From assembly GCA_015680685.1 (NCBI GenBank), contig MNCI01017751.1, positions 420,070-451,523 on the forward strand: a stretch of DNA of 31,454 nt, written 5' to 3'. Below are positions 1 to 11,136 of the stretch, in pieces. The notes under the pieces were generated by a model. That model was given only the letters and a program-made list of their open reading frames with translations, did not search any database and was not told the DNA's origin. Source of the stretch: Gnetum montanum (lineage: Eukaryota > Streptophyta > Gnetopsida > Gnetales > Gnetaceae). Position 1 is the stretch's first letter. Each line of letters opens with the position of its first letter. The translations under genes were made by a program, and so were the position numbers.

Positions 1-311
1 GTTGAATAACTCTAACATGGTACTCCATCGATGAATGGATTCTGGTTCTAAGGACTAGTACCAACTTTCCACTTCCTTGATCAATGTCCATGGAAAAAAC
101 TTTAGTTTTTGCCACTCATTTTCTATATTTTTCAAGGCACATGTGTCATGGAACGCTTGCAAATGATTTTAAGGATCAGTGTTGTATCCCCCTTCAAATC
201 GTGGGATACTATTCATGTCTAATCTTTTGATCCTACTATTCTTTGGTGCCCTGTTGGGATCCTAATGGCCTCAGTTATATCTAGCATACTTTGGGTAGCA
301 AGTAGGGGTTC
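1..311 (-). pseudogene. Distal gag fragment of gypsy element B
   Basis: Read on the minus strand, this is the retrotransposon gag core of the same family as elements A and C. It aligns base by base, with many substitutions, to element A at about 2130-2470, for example the stretch coding the FEGGY-like motif and the KLFP...ESWY motif. It is the continuation of the gag that ends at 10119; the two parts were separated when element A inserted between 311 and 10119. Stops and frame breaks are frequent, so it is not coding. The rest of B (pol, 3' LTR) lies left of the window. Confidence 0.85.
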
Positions 312-316
312 ATCAT
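312..316. repeat. Target site duplication of element A, left copy
   Basis: ATCAT directly precedes the TGATGAG start of the left LTR and is repeated exactly at 10114-10118 after the right LTR. A 5-bp duplication is typical of Ty3/gypsy integrase. Confidence 0.9.
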
Positions 317-1093
317 TGATGAGCCAAGATATCGTGTATGCGATATCGCGGCCTACTGTCATGTCTATAAATAAGAGGCAGCTTTCCCTTGTTCACTCAT
401 CTAGATCTAGAACCTTAGCCAAACTATAGTAGTTTTACCATTCTAGAGTTAGAATAATTTCCATGTGCCCGTAGTAGGAGTCTCAAAGTGAACAGATCTT
501 TATTCAAGAAAATTGTACTTGAGCACACATTTGTGTACAGCAATAAAGATGAACTTTCTGATAAACCTTGTAGCATATGGACTAAGCTAAATAGGATTTA
601 ACTGCTGTTAAATGTTTAAATGCTTTCTTATATAATTAATCTCTCTTCACCCTTAACTCTCCTAGTTAAGTGCATTCAGTACGACCGCTTTGAGCACGTG
701 TGTAACACTTGGTAACCTAGTAACCAATAGCATTTGGTAATCCCAGTAGCGTTGCACTGGTTTAGGGTGTGTGTAGCAAGTGGGAACGGATATTGGTGCT
801 AGGAAAATTAGAACTTAGTTATTGAATAGTTAATGAAAGTTAGTTACTTAGTCTCTTCACCTTTCCCCTCTTAGCATAAGGCATTAAAAAGATAAAAGAT
901 ATAAAAATCATATACCTCAAACTTACTTAACCATACAACCGTGACAATAAAAGTAAGTTAGGAAGATAGTGATTGATTAACCTTAAATGTTCCATTAGGG
1001 TGCGTAAGCACTTAGTCCTTGGAGTTTGACTGGATCGCTCGTGAGATGCTCGTATTCGTATGGTTGAGTGTAGGGGTACCTTGCCACTCATCA
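317..1093 (+). repeat. 5' LTR of element A
   Basis: This 777-bp LTR starts TGATGAG and ends CTCATCA. It aligns throughout with 9336-10113 and, inverted, with 11137-11996. Two GATATC units 14 bp apart (from 328 and 342) lie just upstream of the TATA box. Confidence 0.95.
366..373 (+). promoter_or_regulatory. TATA box of element A 5' LTR
   Basis: TATAAATA lies about 50 bp inside the LTR and is kept in all four LTRs of the family seen here (366, 9385, 11872 on minus, 26799). It is the likely core promoter and would place the U3/R border roughly 30 bp downstream. The position is inferred from the motif only. Confidence 0.65.
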
Positions 1094-1113
1094 TTAGCAC
1101 CGTTGCTAGGGAC
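1094..1113 (+). other. Primer binding site of element A (tRNA-Asp type)
   Basis: TTAGCACCGTTGCTAGGGAC begins directly after the LTR. It is a mutated form of the site complementary to the 3' end of plant tRNA-Asp (consensus TGGCGCCGTTGCCGGGGA). Element C keeps a closer version at 27527. Confidence 0.8.
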
Positions 1114-1238
1114 TTAGTTGTTTGTGCACTATGTAGAACATAGGAAATCATTCACATCATTGGGAGCTAGAATGAACCCTTAGGGTTGTTCAAAAGAAAA
1201 ATAAGATAACGGTAAATAGCACACCGAATAAGACAAAA

Positions 1239-3170
1239 ATGTCTTCTTCTTCGCATAAAAGCACTTCACCGCCTAGGAACAACACAAGAGATAGTTGGTG
1301 GTACAACACACATAACCAAAATCTGCCAGTTCCTTAAAAATTCTGTGTGGTATATATTCATCACGATGAGTATATACTTGACTTTACCTTTATTCTCCAT
1401 TAAGACGAACAAATACGTTTGAGAGACTTGGAGGGTAACATAGTGTTGCCTCCAAACCGAGCAGCCCCCAACATGCTCCTTTGTGCCCTTGCATGAATAG
1501 GCATGTCACAATTGTACGTAGAGTATGTTGCATGTGATTACGACATAAGGGACTACCATCCCATAGAAGTGCAACGTCAACAGGACTTGCGATAAGAGAG
1601 TTACCACACATCTTAGAAAGGCAAAGGACCCTGTAATGCTCCACCTATCTTAAGAAAAATTGAGGGTGGTGAACCTATTTCGATGGGTTCTCCAAATAAT
1701 GATGTTTCCCCTCCTAACGATGGTGAGGAGGTGATGTATCAAAACCTTCACTCCATGATTCGCAACCCTGGTTCTAACCCCCATGAACACCAAGTGCTTA
1801 ACGAGGGAACACAAACACATAATAAGGATGGGCATTCTGATCGTCATCATGATCAGGGTCGAGACCACCGAAGAGAAGGTAGGAAACATTGTCATGGCGA
1901 TGGTTCTCCTTCTTCTTCACCTTCATCATCCTATTCATCCTCTCCTTCAATATCAAGATGTAGTCATAAGGAACCTAACTATGAGGATAAGGGTAAACAA
2001 AGTGAGAAACCTCGATGAGAGAGTCGAGATCGAGGACGAGGGCAGTCTAGAGAATCACAGCATGGAAGAAGGGAAAGTAGGGAACTGCATAGAAATCACA
2101 GATGCTACAAATGAAATGACCACAAAGAACTCCTACTTGCAACCTGAAGCATGTTAGACATCACGGAGGTCGTTAGAATTCCTACAAGGCACCAAAAAGA
2201 TAGCAGGATCAAGAGGTTAGACATGAATAATATTTCACGATTTGAGGGGGGATACAACGTTGATCCTCAGAACCACTTACAAGCATTTCACAATGCATAT
2301 GCCTTGCAGAACATCAAGAATGAGTGGAAAAAATTAAAGTTGTTCCCAAGGACACTAGTAAAAGAAGCGGAAAGTTGGTACCGATCCTTAGAATCGAAAT
2401 CCATTCAAAGGTGGTGTACGATGCTAGAACTATTTAACGATAAGTATCAAACATACTCCTGGGTGTCCAACCTGCAAAAGAAAGTCCAAGGATGGAAGTA
2501 GGGAACTCATGAATCCTTGAATGATTCCATGGGATGATACTATGCACTATGTCATCATTGCCCAGGCCATGGTTACTCGCAACAGGAGCAACTACGCCAT
2601 CTCATAGATGGACTTAGGCATGAAACTAGGAGAACCCTTGGAACGTATGCCCAAGGGAGATTATCAAAGCTTAGGTTCCATCAGATCCATAGATTTTTGG
2701 AGCAAGTAGCTAAGGAAGAAGGGGAGCTATGCAAGAGAGAAAGTGCAGAAGAGTACAACCGTGATCCTTCCCTCCAAAAAAGGAGAGTGAGATTCTTTGA
2801 GGAGGAGGAAGAGTCACCACTCGAGGAGATGGTGAATTGGAAAACCTTGCCACTCCAAAAATTAACAATATAAGTGTTATCCAAGGTAGATAAAATGTAA
2901 GACTCCTTAGATAGTAGATTTGAAACCGTTCTCAAAATCATAGAGGAGTCTAAGGAGCGAAGTAGTGACCATGATAGAAAGAAAAAGAGGGATTTGGACC
3001 ATGCACGTAACAAAGGTAAGGGTAAAATGGCCATCATCGAAGAGGTTGTGGATTATGATATAGATAATGATGGTGGATGTGAGATATGCCAGTATGACAG
3101 TCCTAAGGGATGTTGCCCAGTAATCTCACATCTGCAAGAGTTTGGGGTATATGCACTTAACCCATGACTT
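1239..3170 (+). pseudogene. gag region of element A
   Basis: The frame opens at the ATG at 1239 (MSSSSHKS...) and all recognisable gag segments stay in this frame, interrupted by stops (for example near 1336, 2016 and 2499). Order: a Ser/Pro/His-rich N-terminal third with charged, Arg/His-rich stretches (about 1683-2018); the retrotransposon gag core at about 2220-2510, with hydrophobic motifs such as LKLFPRTL and AESWYRSL; a second core segment with CPGHGY and LIDGLRHETR (about 2560-2640); a Glu-rich coiled-coil-like stretch (2690-3000); and a zinc-knuckle-like CEIC...C cluster at 3078-3116. Gag would form the virus-like particle. The knuckle is irregular because the expected His reads Ser. 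It is pseudogenic, and gag-protease-RT are in one continuous phase. Confidence 0.85.
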
Positions 3171-3239
3171 AACAAATGGCAACCACCCCGATGATTACCT
3201 TATCTCTAAGGTAACCCGAGGTAGTTTCACCAACTATTA

Positions 3240-4232
3240 ATGTATTATCCAAGTGGAACTCCACCACAACCTATTGAGCAACACCAGCAGTGGCAATACC
3301 CACAGTCATGGGGGATGCCACCGCCAAGGCAAAAATACCCTCACCGGCAACTGGATCCATATGGCTATTACGTGACACCACAACGTCACTACCAAGCTCG
3401 AGAGTACTATAGGACTCCTTCTCCTAGGGGAGACACACCACATATGTACCATCCTCCAAATCCATCCGCAACTCTCAAACTGATAGCTCCATTACCAACC
3501 GCTCCAGCAATGCAAGGGGAACTCTCAACTCAACTGCAGCAACGCAATGTCATGAGGGCTGTGAATCCTCAACCCGCTTTTGGTTCTAATAACCTTATGA
3601 AGAAAAGATCTTTCTTCAAGACCAATGATCCAACCAAGCCCTTTCCATCACAAGAGATTGAGCATCTAAACACCTCCCTACTAAATAAGGCTTCTGGGCC
3701 TCCTTCAACCCAAACATCAAGCTTAACGCATACGGTTATGTTAACACATGTTGTTATTGACTGGATTAAGGTGGGCCACCTTCCCAGGAAATTATTTGAT
3801 CTTGAAAGTCCTCTAATCTATCTCCAAGTTGTTGGGAATGAACCTTGTAAAGCTCTTCTGGACTCAGGTTCTGGAGTCAACTTAATATCACAAGAGATGT
3901 ACAAAGCCTGGAACCTGCCTCCATTAAGGAAGAGTAATATTCGACTAGAGCTGGCTGACTAGTCCATCACTGTTCCCTTGGGACTAGTGGAGGACATCAT
4001 TACCACTGTGTGTGGTTGGTTGTATCCAGTTGATTTCCTTGTAATATAAATGAACAACGGTAAAGGGGACTTCCCAATAATAATGGGAAGAGCATGGCTA
4101 AGTACTATAGATGCATGCCTAGGAATCCACGATCTTTCCCTAGAAATATCCAAGAAGAACACTTTTGGAAAGATCGAGAAGAAGAAAGTTCCATGCATTA
4201 CATATAGTGACACAGGGTGCCATTGTGTGTAG
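3240..4232 (+). pseudogene. Gag C-terminus and aspartic protease of element A
   Basis: A Pro/Gln/Tyr-rich linker (from 3240) is followed by a retropepsin-like domain. The catalytic signature LLDSGSGVNLIS has its Asp at 3861-3863 (residue 208 of this segment), and the second conserved motif, IIMGRAWLS, lies at about 4077-4103. Both are in the same frame, with stops at 3960 and 4047 between them. DSG instead of DTG is common in plant gypsy proteases. The enzyme would cut the Gag-Pol polyprotein inside the particle. With two stops it is dead here, whereas the homologous stretch in element C (from 30372) is open. Confidence 0.85.
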
Positions 4233-4382
4233 AAATCATGGGTTATGCAAAGTTTAGCATTGCCTACATGAAACTGGTCTACACAAGAAATTAATATACA
4301 AAAGTGCCTATATGCAGCAGCCACACGACAGGAAGACACCCAGTGGCTGATGGCTGACCAAGAGAGCAATTCACTAACATGA

Positions 4383-5621
4383 ATGGAATTAACTGAGGGA
4401 ATAACTAGTGCTTACATTGAAAGCATAAACACACTGGAGCAAGTTTTTTGTCAACTTCCAAACCTTAACCTTGAAAACATCAATTGGGGGAAGTTGGAAA
4501 TTTCTGAGAGATTTAAACAAGAGCCCGTTGATTTGAAACCATTGCCCATTGGTTTGGAGTATATGACCCTCGAAATTGGAAAACCAATTATCATCAACAC
4601 AAAACTTATTCCCAAAAAAAAAAGACTGCTGAAAGTGATAAATAAGTGGTCAAAAGCCTTTGCCTGGTCATACCTCGAGTTAATTGGAATAGACCCTAGG
4701 ATATGCCAGCATAGGATTTACATGGATCCCTCCATTAAACCTCGAAAATAACCATAGAGGAGATTGAACCCAAAATTGATACAAATAGTAAAAGAAGAAA
4801 TAGAACAACTTCTTAAGGCTGGGTTCATATATTCCATTGTTGATAGTGAATGGGTTAGCCCTCTGGTGATCGTGCCTAAGAAGGGAGGCAAATGAAGGAT
4901 GTGTATAGATTTTAGGCTCCTAAACATGGCAACATTCAAGGATCATTCCCTGTTGCCATTCGTTGACCAAGTCTTAGAAACCATAGGAGGGCATCACTAT
5001 TATAGTTTTCTAGATGGCTATAGTGGATATAACCAAATAAGGATAGCACTAGAAGATCAAGCCAAAACAATGTTCACCAGTCCTTGGGGAACGTTTGCAT
5101 ATAAAAAAATTCCATTTGGCTTGTGCAATGCTCCTACCATGTTTCAACATTTAGTTCTAATCATATTCCAACAATAGATAGGAAATGGAGTAGAAGTCTT
5201 CATGGATGACTTCTCCACTTATGGAACAAGCTTTGATCAAGCCTTGGGCTGATTAGAGCAAGTGCTAAAACGATGTGTAGAAACCAACTTAAGGCTTAAC
5301 TGGTAGAAAAGCCATTTGATGGTCCAAGAGGATGTAGTACTTGGGCATAAGATTTCACATTTAGGAATAGAGGTAGACCCAGATAAAGTTAGGGTCATCC
5401 AAGGAATCACCCGACAATCAAAAACTATTAAAGACATTCGATCATTCCTTGGACACATTGGCTACTATAGGAGATTCATTGAGAACTTCTCCAAGATTGC
5501 CAAACTATTGGTAGAACTAACAAAGAAGGATGCACCATTCGAATGGACTAGGGAATGTGAACGAGCATTCCAAACTCTGAAACAAAGGCACTATGGTCCA
5601 TTCTACAAGCCCCTTTGTTAG
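4383..5621 (+). pseudogene. Reverse transcriptase of element A
   Basis: This stays in the gag-protease frame, with stops near 4749, 4893, 5175, 5250 and 5305. Visible motifs in order: the connection region with the ...SYLELIGIDPRICQHRI segment (the usual pol N-terminal signature); the finger motif WVSPLVIVPKKGG (about 4850-4890); the palm with FLDGYSGYNQI (catalytic Asp near 5013); GTFAYKKIPFGLCNAPTMFQ (about 5090-5146); and the catalytic box FMDDFSTYG (about 5200-5226). VLGHKIS and RSFLGHIGYYRRFI follow. It would copy the genomic RNA into cDNA in the particle. All catalytic aspartates remain visible, but the stops preclude function. Confidence 0.92.
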
Positions 5622-5639
5622 TCACATTCCAAATGGTTT

Positions 5640-6040
5640 AGAAACTCCCATTTTACAAGCCCTTGACTAGTCTAGACCGTTCCATATAATGACTGATGCA
5701 TCCAATTATCCCTTAGGAGCTATACTTACATAGTTAAATGACCAAAAATGTCCTTATTACATCCAATGTGAAAGTAAGAGTATCACTAGTGCATAACTTA
5801 ACTACACAACTACAGAAAAAGAATCAATGGCTGTAGTCTTTGCACTGGACAAGTTTAGGCACTATGTGTTAGGCTACAAAGTGTACATTCGTATGGATCA
5901 TAGTGCAATCAGGTTCCTCATGAACAAGCCAACGGTTAGCCCTTGTATTATATGTTGGCTAGTAATACTACAAGAGTTCAATCTAACGATGATTGATCGA
6001 AAGGGCACCAAGAACGTAGTTGCAGATCATTTATGTTGAT
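5640..6040 (+). pseudogene. RNase H of element A
   Basis: Gypsy RNase H motifs are present: MTDASNYPLGAIL (catalytic Asp in TDAS, from 5689), then TTTEKESMAVVFALDKFRHY (about 5806-5865), MDHSAIRFLMNK and KGTKNVVADHL at the end. It reads one base out of phase with the RT above, so a frameshift lies between about 5621 and 5660. There the text shows a near-duplicated stretch (5598-5616 resembles 5648-5666). At least two internal stops lie upstream of 5827. Confidence 0.88.
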
Positions 6041-6114
6041 TGCACTGGGACAGCAAATAAGATGAATATGCCATATATGATCATTTTTTTGATGAGGCCC
6101 TCTTTGCTAGTGTA

Positions 6115-7380
6115 GTGAATAACCAACCCATGGGAACGAATTGGTATAGTAGCATTCTCACCTATCTCCTTTCCCAACAAACACCACAGGAGCTGGACTT
6201 TAGGAAGAAACAACAGTTTCTTCACAGAGCCAAGTACTTCATGGAGATCAATGGACAACTTTACAAAGTTTGTCCTGATGGCTTGGTTCGATGGTGTGTG
6301 CTTGATATGGACCAATTAAGAGTTCTCCAAGATGCTCATGAGGGCCCTTGTGGGGGTCACTATGCAAGGAGACTAATGGCTATTAAGATCCTACTCGTAG
6401 AATATTACTGGCCAACATTGTTTTGGAACGTCCATCAATTTGTCCAATCCTACGAGTGTTGTCAGCATGATGGGGGAATGACTGCTCGAATGGAGGGTTC
6501 GCAACAATGGATTCAACCTTTAGAACCCTTCGACATTTGGGGAATAGACTTTATGGGGCCCATTACACCAATGTCCAATGGAAAAGCTTACATCATTGTT
6601 GATGTTGACTATCTAACAAAATGGGCTGAAGAAGCTACTATTATAGACTACACATTTTCTACAGCTACACGATTTGTGCAACAACAAGTCGTAAATAGGT
6701 TTGGTATGCCATGTGCACTTATCTCGGATAATGGAACACACTTCACGGGTGCAACCTTCTAGAAATTAATGCAACTCTTATGGGTTGAACATAAATTGAC
6801 TACACTTTACCACCTCAAGCTAATGGCCAAGCTGAGGTCACTAATTAGGAGATTACTAAAATATTGACAAGAACAATTAGCAAATATAGGCGAGACTAGA
6901 GCACTAAACTAAATGATGCTCTTTGGGCATATCGGTCCACTTGGAAACTCCCTAGAGGCTACTCTCCCTATGAGTTAGTATATGGAAAACTTCCAAAGCT
7001 TCCAATTCAAACCGAGCTCCATACACTATCCATGGCATGTGACCTCCACCTTGACCTTGATCTAGCACAAAAACAAAGATTGACAACTCTAAACATGCTA
7101 GACAAAAATCAATTGGTTTCCCTATCATCAAATGAGTTGCAAAAGGCACATAACAAGCAACGTCATGACTTGAAAATTCAGAAGGTTAAGTATTAACTGG
7201 GAGATAAGGTCCTCTACTGGAACCCCACACATGTGCCACAACACACAAAATTGAACTTAAAATAGCTAGTGCACAAACCTGAAAGCCCTGATAAGAGATT
7301 GTTGGTCAATGTGTAGCAAACCAAACCCTTCCATGAACTTAAAATAGCTAGTGCACATAATACCTTTGAAAGAGGATGAC
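6115..7380 (+). pseudogene. Integrase and C-terminal tail of element A
   Basis: The zinc-binding region reads HEGPCGGHY...ECCQH (about 6340-6470). The catalytic core shows WGIDFMGPI (first Asp) and ISDNGTHF (second Asp, near 6727), then the NGQAE motif with the final Glu at about 6831. The first 215 codons are open to a stop at 6760. Near 6809 the phase returns to that of gag-protease-RT, and the core continues with WAYRSTWK...YSPYELVYGK. The C-terminal tail has LGDKVLYW and VHKPESPD (about 7197-7292). It would insert the cDNA, consistent with the 5-bp duplication. Several stops (6760, about 6846, about 6900, 7194) make it inactive. Confidence 0.9.
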
Positions 7381-7469
7381 CTCGCTCATTATTTCGGATC
7401 TCCTCCTTTCAAGTCAGTCATGGGGGAGATGGCCACCTATGCTGATCAATCAAGGCCCTTAGTTCCTTT

Positions 7470-9335
7470 TTTAAGTTTTTGTTTTACACCTTTTTGTTTT
7501 GAAAATTTCTTTAACTTTTATTGTTTTTTTTTTTTTTGCAACATCGTTCATACTTTCTTGTTATTTGTGTGTTTATTTGTTTTGTTAAGTTTTTCACCTA
7601 ATAAATGCTCCTGAAGATGGTATGAACTGTATTCCATTGATTACTAATGTTTGGTTGTTACCTTTGAGTTATAATTTTGATACTAAGGTATGGTTCTTTT
7701 GATATAACAGGAAATGAGTCCACATCATCCATACATCCATAAATTTATATGGTCTCTCTTGGCTTAGAACTATATAATCACCTTCCTTAAACAATAAGAA
7801 CTATCAACGCATTGGTGACTAGGAATTTCTCAAACTAAGAAAGGACTCAAGGATTTAAAAGGGTGTAAATTCAAGAGGATTTGATGCATTTGTGCTGGCC
7901 ATTCTCTTGGGTGCTTAGATGTTTTCTTCTTGAGTTTTCCTTACCATTCCGACATTACTCCATTATCGAGAAGCTAACCTAATAAAAATAATAAGTCTTT
8001 GCATGGTGTGGTTCTCACCCCAAAGAAAAAGAGAAGAGAGAAAAGTGAGAATTCAAAGCACACCCCTTATATGAAATAATCATCTAGGATACAAGCAATT
8101 CTTATGGAACTAAAATAAACATGTTCCCTCTAACTAAGGCCCTTCTCACTTCCTATTTTCTCCTTTTTCATTTCGTCGAAATGGTGGTGACTCTTTGGCG
8201 GAAGCATTCTTGTTACTTCAGGTGGATGGATTGGCCAAATGTATTAATACGAAGTCACTGGATGTGGTTTGTTTGAGGCTGAATTTGGAATGAGATCTAC
8301 TAAGTCACATTAACCATTAATACACAAGGGGTTGTACATCACCTTGTTCTTGAGATTCCATTTCATTCTCTTCTTTCCATCCTTCTTTCTCCATTTTTTA
8401 CCTCATTGCTAGTTGTATCAATAGTCCATATTTTGGTTGATGCATTGTTTTCTTTTTGGTAAACTCTTATGGTTAAGAATTTAACTCTTGCTTTCAAATG
8501 AAATTTCTAGAGCCTATGGACTCTTTGAATGTGGGATTGTCAGGGCTTTAAGGGCATGAGCCTACTTTGGGGAGGATCCACCGACATTCCTATTTGGTGC
8601 ATCCGTTAATTTCTTTCCCTTAAACATTTCTGTAATCACCATTTAGTTTTTTCATTACCATCCCAGACATTCATTTTATTGGCATGGCCATTGTTTCTTT
8701 TTCTCCATCTTTCTTGTTCCTTTTCTTTTTCTCCATTCTCTCGCTACTGGAGGTTCGCTCTTAGTCATCAGGGTCCTAGTCCAATTTTTTCAATTCTCTA
8801 AACCCCTACACCTTGGGTAGTCACCAATATTATATCTCTAGATCCGCACCAGCCATGTCACAACTCAGCCGATGGACCTTACACCGAAGCAAGGTATCAA
8901 TTGCATTATGATTCATTTACCCTTGCTAATATAAGACTATGTTATGTGTGCAGATGGCAATCATACAACAATGGATTGGATCTAGAGGGAACACCTGGAA
9001 TGGACTGGCACTAGAGTAGTTATGTAAGGAACAAGATGAATGGTACTTATGGATGGACAATGAAAAGTGCAATCTTGGCATTGGCAACAATAGACTTCTT
9101 TTCTCTCTCTATCTTCTCTTCTCTCTTCTCTCTCAGTTGCCAAATAAGGCTGGATGTCAAATGTGCATATTGTTCACTCTTGTTGTCATGAACACTAATT
9201 TTGTCATGTATTGTAATGATGATCCATTCACATGTCACCCCATTCACCATTAGTATCATTCAAGTTAATAATCCCATACCTTCCCAATATTTTGTAAGGA
9301 ACTTAAGGATGAGTTTTCATTCAGTCATGGGGGTA
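7470..9335 (+). other. Non-coding 3' region of element A
   Basis: This stretch of about 1.87 kb between the end of pol and the 3' LTR starts with T-rich runs (14 consecutive T near 7525). It contains no frame with envelope-like features and no known domain. A pyrimidine-only tract lies at about 9098-9133. The matching start of the region is seen in element C at 31220-31454, so it belongs to the family. A run of five G at 9329-9333 just before the LTR is the best candidate for the plus-strand primer, but it is short. Confidence 0.7.
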
Positions 9336-10113
9336 TGATGAGCCGCGATATCGTGTACGCGATATTGCAGCCTACCATCATGTCTATAAATAACAGGCAG
9401 ATTTCCCTTGTTCACTCATCTAGATCTAGACCTTTAGCCAAACTATAGTAGTTTTACCATTCCAGAGTTAGAATAATTTCCATGTGCCTGAAGTAGGAGT
9501 CTCAAAGTGAACGAATCTTTATTTGAGCAAATTGTACCTGAGCACACATTTGTGTATGGAAATAAAGACAAACTTTCTGATAAACCTTGTAGCATGTGGA
9601 CTAAGCTAAATAGGATTTAATTACTGTTAAATGTTTAAATGATTTCTTAGATAATTAATCTCTCTTCACCCTTGACTCTCCTAGTTAGGTGCATTCAGTA
9701 CGATCTCTTCGAGCATGTGTGTAACGCTTGGTAACCCAGTAACGAGTAGTGTTTGGTAATCCCAGTAGCATTGCACTAGTTGAGGGTATGTGTGGCAAGT
9801 GGGAACGGATACTGGTGCTAGGACAATTAAAACTTAGTTAGTGAATAGTTAATGAAAGTTAGTCACTTAGTCTCTTCACCTTTCCCCTCTTAGCATAAGA
9901 CATTAAAAAGATAAAAGACATAAAAATTATATACCTCAAACTTACTTAACCATACAACTATGACAATACAAGTAAGTTTGGAAAGACAACGATTGATTAA
10001 CCTTAAGTGTTCCATTAGGATGCATAAGCACTTAGTCCTTGGAGTTCGACCGGATTGCGTGTGAGACGCTCGTATTCGTATGGTTGAGTGTAGGGGTACC
10101 TCGCCACTCATCA
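9336..10113 (+). repeat. 3' LTR of element A
   Basis: This 778-bp copy of the LTR runs from TGATGAG to CTCATCA, with GATATC at 9347 and GATATT at 9361 (14-bp spacing) and the TATA box at 9385-9392. About 75 differences from the 5' LTR are mostly transitions, as expected for old methylated DNA. Confidence 0.95.
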
Positions 10114-10118
10114 ATCAT
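10114..10118. repeat. Target site duplication of element A, right copy
   Basis: ATCAT directly follows the CTCATCA end of the right LTR and matches 312-316 exactly. Confidence 0.9.
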
Positions 10119-10998
10119 GATCGTATTGTCTATGGCACCTATGGTGCCTATGCTATCCCCTACTCTCCCTCCTTTCGTGGTGTGTTTCTATAGAGTTCCC
10201 TCATCCCCTTTCTCTACTGTTTTGTCAATGATCCCTATTTCACCTACCATTATCCTTAGGATCTTTTCCTTTGCAACTACATCCAAATCCTAAATGAGAG
10301 GGGGAAGGAGATGATGAAGGTGAAGAGGAAGGAGGACTGGCACCATGATGGTGCCTACTACCTTCTCATTGGTGGTCGTGGCCTTAGTCGTGGTTAGGAT
10401 CAGAATGTCTGTCTTTTTCATGCGTTCGTGTTCCTTTTTTGGATCCTTTGTGTCTGTCGGTACCAGAATCTAGGTTATGGATAGTTGAGTGAATATTTCG
10501 ATACACAACTCCTTGACCAAAGTCAATGGAAGGAACATCATTTTATGGGAGACCTCCCGAGGTAGGTTCACCATCCTCAATTTCACTTAGGACATATGGG
10601 ACATCTTGAGACCACTTTTCCTTCATAGATTTATAGTGTCTCTCCTATTGCAAGTCCCCTTGACATTGTGCCCTCGTGGGTCGATAATCTCTTGAATCTT
10701 GTTTATGCACAATGTACTCTAATTGTAAGTGTTGCATACCAATTCATGTGAGAGCACGAAGAAGCATGCTTGGGATTGAGCAATCGGGAGATAACACTAT
10801 GTTACCTTCTAAATCACGCCAACGCAATTGTTCATCCTAGTGGAGGATAAAGGTAAAGTCTGGTACATACTCATTAGGATAAATGTATACCAAGCAAAAC
10901 TGTTGGGGTACTGGTGGATTATCTTGTACACTCTGTCTCCGATTGTTCATTGTGTCGAACCTAGATGGTGAAGCACTCTCGTAAGAAGAAGGAGACAT
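10119..10998 (-). pseudogene. N-terminal gag of gypsy element B
   Basis: On the minus strand an ATG at 10998 opens a gag related to those of A and C (MSPSS start, then FCLVYIYPNEYVPDFTFIL and RWRDLEGNIVLSP, which match the same places in A and C). Stops occur within the first 100 codons. The gag continues across the insertion of element A to 311-1. B is clearly more diverged than A and C are from each other, so it is an older branch or an older insertion. Confidence 0.85.
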
Positions 10999-11116
10999 GA
11001 TTAACTATTCAGTGTGCAATACTCTTTTCTTTTCAGTGATTGTGGGGTCACTAACCCTAAGGGTTTGTTCCAACGATGGAAGATTCCTAAGTTCTAATTA
11101 GTGCACAAAAAACAAA

Positions 11117-11136
11117 GTCCCTAGCAACAGTGCCAA
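11117..11136 (-). other. Primer binding site of element B
   Basis: On the minus strand TTGGCACTGTTGCTAGGGAC directly follows the end of the LTR. It is the same tRNA-Asp-type site as in A and C. Confidence 0.8.

Larger units (their letters stand above)
317..10113 (+). mobile_element. Gypsy LTR retrotransposon, element A (Tat/Athila-like)
   Basis: This is a structurally complete element of about 9.8 kb: LTR, tRNA-Asp-type primer binding site, gag, protease, reverse transcriptase, RNase H, integrase, a 1.9-kb non-coding 3' region and a second LTR. The order protease-RT-RNase H-integrase defines Ty3/gypsy. The primer site, the FMDDF form of the catalytic box and the downstream RT motifs suggest the Tat/Athila lineage. 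The LTRs end in the 7-bp inverted repeat TGATGAG/CTCATCA. By hand I count about 75 differences over 777 positions, so the LTRs are about 90% identical and the insertion is old. Numerous stops show that it cannot move on its own. It sits inside the gag of element B in opposite orientation. Confidence 0.95.

Noticed and set aside
3959-4369. 136-codon minus-strand frame, and its counterpart at 30455-30850
   Set aside because: Both are antisense to the protease region of the gypsy elements; they recur only because the sense sequence recurs.
7351-7614. 87-codon frame at the end of pol in element A
   Set aside because: Its first third is the shifted pol tail; the rest translates T-rich non-coding sequence (Phe-rich).
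9053-9253. 66-codon frame with leucine-rich start, possible envelope remnant
   Set aside because: The leucines come from a CTCT-rich simple tract; no signal peptide pattern or further membrane segment.
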